Assembly (NCBI GenBank): GCA_017509375.1 | Contig: JAFWPT010000413.1 | Location: 1-6,750 of the forward strand | DNA from: Bacteroidales bacterium | Lineage (GTDB): Bacteria > Bacteroidota > Bacteroidia > Bacteroidales > UBA932 | Length of the DNA: 6,750 bases | Direction of reading: 5' to 3' | Shown: piece by piece, positions 1-6,007 of the stretch | Layout of the letters: the number at the start of each line of letters is the position of its first letter | How positions within the stretch are numbered: position 1 is the stretch's first letter | Position numbers and translations under genes: made by a program | The notes under the pieces: generated by a model | Databases searched by the model: none | Seen by the model: only the letters and a program-made list of their open reading frames with translations | Told to the model about the DNA's origin: nothing

Positions 1-120
1 GGCTACGAGTACGAGATAGACCAGATGCACGTTTACATCAAGGCCCCTTATCCCCTGAGCGACAGCATGCCGGAGGCATTTGCGGCCGGAATAGACAAAA
101 CCATAAAACAAGCTCTATGA
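1..120 (+). CDS. 3' end of an unidentified protein (partial)
   Basis: Frame 1 is open from the first base and ends at a TGA at 118-120, giving the last 39 residues of a protein that begins upstream. The visible tail is soluble-looking, with an acidic, aromatic start (GYEYEID), a proline-rich middle (KAPYPLSDSMPEAF) and a short amphipathic, lysine-containing end (DKTIKQAL). No membrane segment is visible. I do not recognise the family. It does not look like the C-termini of AmpG, AnmK, NamZ or BadF-type sugar kinases, which often accompany murQ genes. The stop overlaps the next start as ATGA, so the gene very probably belongs to the same operon and is translationally coupled to the hexosaminidase. 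That it is a real coding end is likely from the overlap and frame; its function is unknown. Confidence 0.7.
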   Translation, partial: GYEYEIDQMHVYIKAPYPLSDSMPEAFAAGIDKTIKQAL

Positions 121-1922
121 TTATTACTTTCCTGCTGGCGGCGGCCATCAATATCGCTACGGTATCCAATCCGCCCAGATACGACATAGTTCCTACTCCC
201 AAAAGCCTCACTCCCGCCGAAGGCGAGTTTGTGCTGGGCAAGAAGACCCGCATTGCGGTGGAAGATGCCGCTTTCAGCGAGATAGCAGAAGACTTCACGG
301 CCCAGGTATGCACCGCTACCGGATTCACCCTCAAGGGCAACGGGCCCGCCATTACCCTCAAAAAGGTTTCCGGCCTGGGCAAGGAAGCATACCGGCTGAA
401 CGTACGTCCCGACGGCGTGCTCATCGAGGCTACCGATGTGAACGGGGCTTTCTACGGCCTGCAAACCCTGCTGCAGCTGCTTCCCGCAGAGGTTTACGGC
501 TCGGTCAAGGCAAAGGGCGTGAAGAAGTGGGCGGCTCCGTGCTGCTCCATCTACGATGAGCCTGAGTTCTGGTACAGAGGCTTCCTCTTCGACTCCGGCC
601 GCTTCTTCTTCCCCAAGGAGGAACTGATGAAGTTCATCGACCTGATGGCCATGCACAAGCAGAACATTTTCCACTGGCATCTTACGGAAGACCAGGGCTG
701 GCGCATACAGATAGACAAGTATCCCAAACTCACGGAAGTGGGCGCCTGGCGTAAGGAGACTGCATGGCACAGCGGGATAGGCAACGGCACGCCCCACGGC
801 GGTTTTTACACCAAGGATGACATCCGCGAAGTGGTGGAATACGCCCGCAGGCGCTGCGTCACCGTGGTGCCGGAAGTGGAGATTCCCGGTCACTGCACCG
901 CCGCTATTACCGCTTATCCTGAGCTCAGCTGTTTCCCGGACCGCCATTATGAGGTGGAGACCCGCTGGGGCATCTGGAAGAACCTCTACGCCCCTACTGC
1001 CAAGACTTTCCAGTTCCTGGAAGACGTGTTTACAGAACTCTTCGAGCTCTTCCCCTCGCCCATTTACCATATAGGCGGCGATGAAGCCCCCAAGGACGTA
1101 TATCGCGAGAGCCAGTACTGCCAGGACCTGATGAAGGTGCTGGGCATTGAGAGGGAAGAGGAGCTGCAGACCTTCTTTGTGAAGCGTATGGGAGACTTCC
1201 TCCGCAAGCACGGCAAGACCGTCATAGGCTGGGATGAAATCCTGGACGGCGGTGCGCTGGAAGACCCTATCGCCATGTCTTACCGCGGCCATGCGCCTGC
1301 AGCCCGCGGCATACGGCGCGGCATCAGGGTAGTTCTTACCCCCAACCGCTGGTGCTATCTGGACAACAAGCAGGAAGACCAGCCGGACGATGTAGCCCAG
1401 GAGATTTTCATGCCCCTAAAAAAAGTTTACAACTATTACCCGGCGGTGGATTCCATTCCCGACCTGAGCAAGAAATATATCATAGGTTATGAAACCTGCC
1501 TCTGGACAGAGTACATCTGGGACAACCATCTGGCCGAGTACCAGGCTTTCCCCCGTAACGTGGCTGCCGCAGAAGTGGGCTGGACTTCCCGTCCCAACAA
1601 AGACTGGGAGAACTTCCGCCTGCGCATGCCCAAGATACTCAAGCGCCTGGATGCCAAGAACGTAGATTACTGCCCCGCATACTGGGATATAATCTTCGAC
1701 TACGACCGGCGTCTGCCCTTCCCCAAGCCCATGAACCTCCAGCTCGACTACCCCGACGGAATAGTGCGCTATACCCTGGACGGCTCCGAGCCTACTGCCA
1801 AGAGTCCCGTTTACGACGGCACTCCGTTCATGGTGGACAAGGGCAGCGTTATCAAGGCCCGCGGTTTTACCGCCAAGGGCAAGCCTCTAGGGAAGACCGT
1901 TACCAAAGAATTCGCTAAATGA
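117..1922 (+). CDS. GH20 beta-N-acetylhexosaminidase, exported, with chitobiase-type C-terminal domain
   Basis: This 601-residue enzyme of glycoside hydrolase family 20 should remove terminal beta-linked GlcNAc or GalNAc by substrate-assisted catalysis. A GH20b-type N-terminal domain spans about residues 22-150 and the catalytic barrel about 150-520. A CHB_HEX_C-like domain follows at about 545-600 (YTLDGSEPT at 552-560). Visible active-site elements are R154 (YRG), HWHLTEDQGWR at 186-196, VEIPGH ending at H259, the catalytic pair D322-E323 in HIGGDE, W372 (GWDE), Y414/D416 (YLD) and W463/E465 (WTEY). The third tryptophan of the acetamido pocket, usually in MSWRG, is Y389. The N-terminus (MIITFLLAAAINIATV) is hydrophobic but lacks Lys/Arg and has no lipobox, so export to the periplasm is likely rather than certain. 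ATG 117 is the only candidate start in frame inside the window and overlaps the preceding stop; it ends in ATGA with the next GH20 gene. Exact substrate is not determined. Confidence 0.93.
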   Translation: MIITFLLAAAINIATVSNPPRYDIVPTPKSLTPAEGEFVLGKKTRIAVEDAAFSEIAEDFTAQVCTATGFTLKGNGPAITLKKVSGLGKEAYRLNVRPDGVLIEATDVNGAFYGLQTLLQLLPAEVYGSVKAKGVKKWAAPCCSIYDEPEFWYRGFLFDSGRFFFPKEELMKFIDLMAMHKQNIFHWHLTEDQGWRIQIDKYPKLTEVGAWRKETAWHSGIGNGTPHGGFYTKDDIREVVEYARRRCVTVVPEVEIPGHCTAAITAYPELSCFPDRHYEVETRWGIWKNLYAPTAKTFQFLEDVFTELFELFPSPIYHIGGDEAPKDVYRESQYCQDLMKVLGIEREEELQTFFVKRMGDFLRKHGKTVIGWDEILDGGALEDPIAMSYRGHAPAARGIRRGIRVVLTPNRWCYLDNKQEDQPDDVAQEIFMPLKKVYNYYPAVDSIPDLSKKYIIGYETCLWTEYIWDNHLAEYQAFPRNVAAAEVGWTSRPNKDWENFRLRMPKILKRLDAKNVDYCPAYWDIIFDYDRRLPFPKPMNLQLDYPDGIVRYTLDGSEPTAKSPVYDGTPFMVDKGSVIKARGFTAKGKPLGKTVTKEFAK

Positions 1923-3760
1923 GACGATTTCCCGCCATAGTGTCCGCCGTCCTGCTGCTGGCCGCCTGCGCCTCTCCGGAAGAACCCCGGGAAATCAGCG
2001 TCATCCCGCAGCCGGCCTTCCTGCAGCAGGAAGAAGGGGAGTTCGTGCTCGGCAAAGGCCTTCCCGTGTTTGTCGAGGAGGGCGCCGCGGAGGTGATGCG
2101 CAGCGTGGGATTCTTGAACGGACGCCTGCAAAAAGCCGCCGGCTTCAGCCTGGACCTGCGCCAGGGAGACCCTCTTGCCCACGGGCGTGAAAAGGGCCTC
2201 TTCTTCCTGGATGCCGGCCTCCCTGAAGAAGCCTACGGCATCAAGGTAAGCCCGGAACGTATAGTTGTGGAGTACGGCTCGGGGGCAGGTGCCTTCTACG
2301 CCGTCCAGACCCTGCTTCAGCTGCTCCCGGACGCCATTTTCGCCGACTCGCGCCAGAGCGGAGTGCGCTGGAGCGTGCCTTGTCTGGAAATAGACGACAA
2401 GCCCCGTTTCCCCTATCGCGGCATGCATCTGGACTGCTGCCTGCATTTCTTCGACATTCCGTTCCTTAAGCGTTACATCGACCTGATGGCGCTTCATAAG
2501 GTGAACCGTTTCCACTGGCATCTCACTGAAGATCAGGGCTGGCGCCTGGAGATCAAGAAGTATCCCTTGCTGACGGAGAAGGGGCAGTGGCGCAAGGAAA
2601 CCGTGGTCGGTTCCCTCGCATCCGGCATATACGACGGCAAGCCTCACGGCGGCTGGTATTCCCAGGAAGAAGTGAAGGACCTCATAGCCTATGCTGCAGA
2701 GCGCTACGTCACCATCATTCCGGAAATAGAGCTGCCCGGACACGCCCTGGCGGCCATTTCCTGCTATCCGGAGCTCAGCTGCGGTCTGGAGGACCATTAC
2801 GAAACGGCAACCAGGTGGGGTATCTTCAAGCAGGTGTACTGCCCCAAGGAAGAGACCTTCAAGTTCTTGGAAGACGTGTTCGACGAGGTTATCGACCTGT
2901 TCCCCTCGGAACTGATACACATTGGCGGGGACGAGTGCCCGAAAGCCAGCTGGAAGCAGTGCCCGCATTGCCAGGCCCTCATCAAGAAGCTGGGGCTCAA
3001 GGACGAATTCGAACTCCAGAGCTGGTTCATCCAGCGAATGGAAAAATACATCAACTCCAAGGGCCGTCAGATTATCGGCTGGGACGAGATACTTCAGGGA
3101 GGACTGGCTCCCAACGCACGCGTAATGTCGTGGCTGGGCGAAGAAGGCGGAATCAAAGCCGCACAGCAGCATCACGAGGTGGTGATGGCTCCCTATCCCA
3201 AGTATTACCTGGATTACTGGCAGGCCGACCCGGACAGCGAGCCCCTGGCTATGGGCGGTCCCACGCTCCTGCGTACCATGTATGAATACAATCCTGTTCC
3301 CGCGGTGCTTACCAGGGAGGAACAGAGATATATCATAGGAGTTGAGGGTTGTGTGTGGACGGAGTATATGCCCACTCCTGCCCGCGTGGAATATATGGCC
3401 TGGCCCCGTATGTGCGCTATCGCTGAGAGCGGCTGGACTTTGCAGGGAAAGGACTGGGACGGCTTTACGCGCCGTCTGGAGAGGCATCTGGCCCGTCTTG
3501 ACAGGATGGGCGTGGGGTATTGCAGGGCTTTCTGGAATCCCTTCATCGAGTTCCACAAGGATACGGAGTACAGTAAGGTCGTGACTATGAGCGTGGATGC
3601 GCCGGGTGCCGAGATTCGTTATACTCTTGACGGCAGCACTCCCACCGTGGCGTCGCCCGTGTACGAGGGGCCTTTTGCAATCAACCGCCAGCAGCGGGTT
3701 ACCGCCGCCGCATTCCGCAACGGCAAGATGATAGGAGACGTCAAATATAAAGAATTCTAG
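1919..3760 (+). CDS. GH20 beta-N-acetylhexosaminidase, lipoprotein paralogue
   Basis: This is a 613-residue GH20 hexosaminidase with the same architecture as its upstream neighbour and clearly paralogous to it. Residues 1-17 form a lipoprotein signal (MRRF, hydrophobic core, LAAC with acylated C17). The mature end begins CASPEEP, and acidic residues just after the cysteine are compatible with Bacteroidota surface export. Key residues are R167 (YRG), HWHLTEDQGWR from H199, ELPGH ending at H275, the catalytic D338-E339 in HIGGDE, W388 (GWDE), W405 (MSW), Y430/D432 (YLD) and W480/E482 (WTEY). All three acetamido-pocket tryptophans are therefore present. A CHB_HEX_C-like C-terminal domain contains YTLDGSTPT from residue 568. 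The usual Arg in the LDxxR segment after YRG is Leu here (L175). The start overlaps the previous stop as ATGA, implying translational coupling. It probably works at the cell surface or outer membrane, upstream of periplasmic trimming by the paralogue. Substrate specificity is inferred only to the N-acetylhexosamine level. Confidence 0.95.
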   Translation: MRRFPAIVSAVLLLAACASPEEPREISVIPQPAFLQQEEGEFVLGKGLPVFVEEGAAEVMRSVGFLNGRLQKAAGFSLDLRQGDPLAHGREKGLFFLDAGLPEEAYGIKVSPERIVVEYGSGAGAFYAVQTLLQLLPDAIFADSRQSGVRWSVPCLEIDDKPRFPYRGMHLDCCLHFFDIPFLKRYIDLMALHKVNRFHWHLTEDQGWRLEIKKYPLLTEKGQWRKETVVGSLASGIYDGKPHGGWYSQEEVKDLIAYAAERYVTIIPEIELPGHALAAISCYPELSCGLEDHYETATRWGIFKQVYCPKEETFKFLEDVFDEVIDLFPSELIHIGGDECPKASWKQCPHCQALIKKLGLKDEFELQSWFIQRMEKYINSKGRQIIGWDEILQGGLAPNARVMSWLGEEGGIKAAQQHHEVVMAPYPKYYLDYWQADPDSEPLAMGGPTLLRTMYEYNPVPAVLTREEQRYIIGVEGCVWTEYMPTPARVEYMAWPRMCAIAESGWTLQGKDWDGFTRRLERHLARLDRMGVGYCRAFWNPFIEFHKDTEYSKVVTMSVDAPGAEIRYTLDGSTPTVASPVYEGPFAINRQQRVTAAAFRNGKMIGDVKYKEF

Positions 3761-3778
3761 GATAAATGAAGATAAGAT

Positions 3779-4609
3779 ATGAGCATTAGATTAACTGAAC
3801 AGCCGTCATTGTACGACCATCTTGAGACCAAGTCCGTTGCGGAGTTGCTTCGCGACATCAACACCGAAGACAAGAAAGTAGCTCTTGCCATAGAAGCGGT
3901 ACTTCCTGATATCGAGAAACTTTGCACAGCCATCGAGAACCAGCTCCGCGCAGGTGGCCGCTTCTTCTGGCTGGGCGCCGGCACCGGCGGCAAACTCGGC
4001 GTGCTGGACGTGTTGGAAGTTCCCAACACTTACGGTGTAGATCCAGAGTGCTGGCAGGCAGTGCTGGCCGGAGGCGTGGAAAACCTGGTGCTGGATCTGG
4101 AGGAGGCGGAAGATGATGTGAACGAAGGCTGGATCACCCTGCGCGACAAGCATCACATCACCCCCAAGGATATAGTGGTGGGCATATCCGCAAGCGGCAA
4201 TACCCCTTATGTGATGGCCGCAATGAAGGCCTGCAAGGAGCATGGCATCCCTTGCGGAAGCATCTGCAACAACCCCGGTTCCCCCATCTCCCAGTACGTT
4301 GACTATCCCATAGAGATAGTGATGGGTCCCGAATTCATCACCGGCAGCACCCGTATGAAATCCGGCACCTCCCAGAAGCTTATGTGCGACATGATAAGCA
4401 CCACCATCATGGTGCGTCTGGGACGCGTGCAGGGCAACCGTATGGTTTGCGCCAACCTCATCAACAACAAGGTTATCGACCGTCTGACCCGCACCATGGT
4501 GGAGCGCAACCCGCAGCTCAGCTACGAGTACTGCGAGGAAGTCATCAAGAAGACCGGCGGCCTCGTCAAGGCGGAGAACTACCTTAAGGAACAAGGCATA
4601 ATTAAATAA
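3779..4609 (+). CDS. murQ: MurQ-type N-acetylmuramic acid 6-phosphate etherase (divergent)
   Basis: This 276-residue cytoplasmic SIS-domain protein belongs to the MurQ/glucokinase-regulator family. MurQ converts MurNAc-6-phosphate and water to GlcNAc-6-phosphate and D-lactate. The N-terminus (LTEQPSLYDHLE) resembles Bacteroides MurQ as I recall it. The sugar-phosphate loop is GAGTGGKLG at 66-74. E80 aligns with the E. coli acid Glu83 and E111 (AED) with the base Glu114. SASGNTPY lies at 137-144, and the family signature GPEFITGSTRMKSGTSQK occupies 183-200. No signal peptide is present. Unlike typical MurQ, the first loop has GG-K instead of SG-R, and the acid lies in LEVPNTYG rather than SECPPTYG. 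Both catalytic glutamates remain, so activity is likely, but substrate preference may have shifted. It sits 18 bases after the GH20 gene and 7 bases before the next lipoprotein, consistent with one operon. The start at 3779 matches the family N-terminus. Confidence 0.85.
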   Translation: MSIRLTEQPSLYDHLETKSVAELLRDINTEDKKVALAIEAVLPDIEKLCTAIENQLRAGGRFFWLGAGTGGKLGVLDVLEVPNTYGVDPECWQAVLAGGVENLVLDLEEAEDDVNEGWITLRDKHHITPKDIVVGISASGNTPYVMAAMKACKEHGIPCGSICNNPGSPISQYVDYPIEIVMGPEFITGSTRMKSGTSQKLMCDMISTTIMVRLGRVQGNRMVCANLINNKVIDRLTRTMVERNPQLSYEYCEEVIKKTGGLVKAENYLKEQGIIK

Positions 4610-4616
4610 AGATAGA

Positions 4617-5966
4617 ATGAATTGTTTTAAAACGATCGGTTCGTTTGCCCTGCTGCTGGCGGTGGCGGGTTGTAATCCCAACGGCCCCGACCCGGGTAAG
4701 GGCAAGATCGACCCAAAGTACCAAGGCCTGGTGCTCAACGAGATTGCCGCTCACGAGGAGAATCAGGATTTTGACACCTGGGTGGAAGTTTGCAATGCTT
4801 CCGACCAGTCGCGTGATCTGGACGGCCTCGGTCTCTTCATAACCGACGAGTATTTCAAGGGGCAGAAGATTGCCGACCTTTCGGGTACCTTAGCTCCGGG
4901 TGAGCGCAAAGTGTTCTCTACCGCCGACGAAACCCTTGTGACCGGTATTTCTTCAGCCGCGCCTTTCACCCTTGTTATGGGTACGGACAAGGATACCGTG
5001 GCAGACAGCTACGAGCACAAGGATGGAGACCCTTCGCTCGGCTATTTTGCCAGCTATCAGAGGCTTCCCGATGCCAGCGGAGAGTGGCGCCGCGTTACAT
5101 ATTCCAGCAAAGGCAAGGTCAACGAACTCTTCGACCTGTCCAAGACAAAGCCCACTGCGGTATGGGCCTGGGGATCGCATATGAGCGACCTGGTCGCCAA
5201 CGACGGCGCCAAGCTCAAGGAGCTGAAAGCCAAGGGATACGATCATCTTCTGCTCAATTATTCCGCCTTCGATTATCCTACCAACAAGCCGCTTGCCAAG
5301 CGCCTCATCCCCATTTGCGATGAACTGGGCATATCCGTCCACGCCTGGCTGCAGGCATTCTATGACGGCGACTGGGTAAGTCCCATCGACGATGAGAAAA
5401 AGGCTTTCAAGGAAGAAATATTCGAGCGTATCCGCACCGATGCCGCCCGTTACATCGAGCAATGGGGCGTAAAGGGCATTCATCTGGATTATATCCGCTT
5501 CGGCGGTACGGCATACAAGCACAATTACACGCAGGAAGTGAATTCCATAAATGCCGTCAACCGTGCCTGCCGCGAGGTGCGCGAGACCTGCGATGCTTTC
5601 GAGGAAGGCATTGTAACCTCTGCGGCGCTTATGCCGGAGGCCAACTCCAGCGAGTACTACGGCCAGGTGCCCTCGCAGATGGCCAAGTACATACACATCC
5701 TCATGCCCATGATTTACCGCTACGGCTCGTATAATATGAGTGACAATACTTTCAAGAGCAATTCAAACTACTTTGCAGAGCGGGCGGCCGCCGGCGGCGG
5801 AGTATCGTGGTCGGGTATCCAGACATACGATGCCAACACCAAGGGCCTTTCGGCCGAAAAACTCCGCCGCGACATCGACCTTATGGCCGAGACCAAAGCC
5901 AGCGGAATCGTCCTCTTCCGTTACCAGCTGGGCACTTTCCCGGATGTCAACGACTTATGGAACTAA
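4617..5966 (+). CDS. Lipoprotein with lamin-tail-like domain and putative glycoside hydrolase barrel
   Basis: This is a 449-residue predicted lipoprotein. Residues 1-19 form the signal with lipobox VAGC (C19), followed by a Pro/Gly/Asn linker. About 36-165 resemble a lamin-tail (LTD) beta-sandwich: LVLNEIAAHE, WVEVCNAS, a DLDGLGLFI strand and LAPGE. About 178-445 read as a TIM-barrel glycoside hydrolase-like domain. Landmarks are VHAWLQ at 241-246, GIHLDYIRFGGTAY at 287-300 (D291, R294), SAALMPE at 335-341 (E341), YYGQ at 347-350, MPMIYR at 363-368, GIQTY at 400-404 and VLFRYQLG near the end. The HLDYIRF strand recalls the COG1649/GHL10 group, which includes E. coli DigH acting on denuded murein glycan, and from memory similar barrels occur in pseudomurein-walled methanogens. 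D291 and E341 are candidate catalytic acids by inference. Its place seven bases after murQ supports a role in amino-sugar glycan breakdown at the envelope. Exact family and substrate are unproven. Confidence 0.8.
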   Translation: MNCFKTIGSFALLLAVAGCNPNGPDPGKGKIDPKYQGLVLNEIAAHEENQDFDTWVEVCNASDQSRDLDGLGLFITDEYFKGQKIADLSGTLAPGERKVFSTADETLVTGISSAAPFTLVMGTDKDTVADSYEHKDGDPSLGYFASYQRLPDASGEWRRVTYSSKGKVNELFDLSKTKPTAVWAWGSHMSDLVANDGAKLKELKAKGYDHLLLNYSAFDYPTNKPLAKRLIPICDELGISVHAWLQAFYDGDWVSPIDDEKKAFKEEIFERIRTDAARYIEQWGVKGIHLDYIRFGGTAYKHNYTQEVNSINAVNRACREVRETCDAFEEGIVTSAALMPEANSSEYYGQVPSQMAKYIHILMPMIYRYGSYNMSDNTFKSNSNYFAERAAAGGGVSWSGIQTYDANTKGLSAEKLRRDIDLMAETKASGIVLFRYQLGTFPDVNDLWN

Positions 5967-6007
5967 ACATATATTAACACTTTATTAACCATTCAAAAAT
6001 CATTTTT
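5967..6007 (+). promoter_or_regulatory. AT-rich leader, possible promoter or intercistronic spacer
   Basis: This 41-base gap is the longest non-coding stretch in the window and is much richer in A+T than its surroundings. It contains ATTAAC twice, at 5973-5978 and 5984-5989, exactly 11 bases apart. A perfect 13-base palindrome, AAAAATCATTTTT (5995-6007), directly abuts the ATG at 6008. I see no clear Bacteroidota TAnnTTTG -7 element and no GC-rich hairpin with a T-run that would serve as an intrinsic terminator. It may hold a promoter for the downstream lipoprotein, or it may simply be the A-rich, Shine-Dalgarno-free initiation region common in this phylum. Confidence 0.3.

Noticed and set aside
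48..1292. Long minus-strand open frame of 414 residues opposite the first GH20
   Set aside because: It lies wholly antisense to a strongly supported enzyme, has no recognisable domain, and is explained by GC-rich codon bias that removes stops from the opposite strand.
2587..3285. Plus-strand 232-residue frame inside the second GH20
   Set aside because: It is an out-of-frame, Arg/Gly/Pro-rich translation typical of a shifted reading of a GC-rich gene.
1811..3556. Minus-strand open frame of 581 residues opposite the second GH20
   Set aside because: It is the same kind of antisense shadow. The sense strand carries a complete GH20 with all catalytic motifs, and the antisense product has no coherent family pattern.
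117..3760. Recent duplication or assembly artefact producing two GH20 copies
   Set aside because: The proteins are clearly related but differ throughout in sequence, signal peptide and active-site details, so this is an old paralogy rather than a repeated assembly segment.
3806..4738. Minus-strand open frame of 310 residues across murQ and the next gene start
   Set aside because: It crosses the junction of two real sense genes, has low-complexity His/Ala/Gly-rich composition and shows no motif.
4953..5696. Minus-strand open frame of 247 residues opposite the barrel lipoprotein
   Set aside because: It is antisense to conserved barrel motifs and has no signal, domain or start context of its own.
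5967..6007. Intrinsic terminator after the barrel lipoprotein
   Set aside because: The only inverted repeat is purely AT with a one-base centre, which cannot form a stable RNA hairpin, and no GC stem precedes a T-run.
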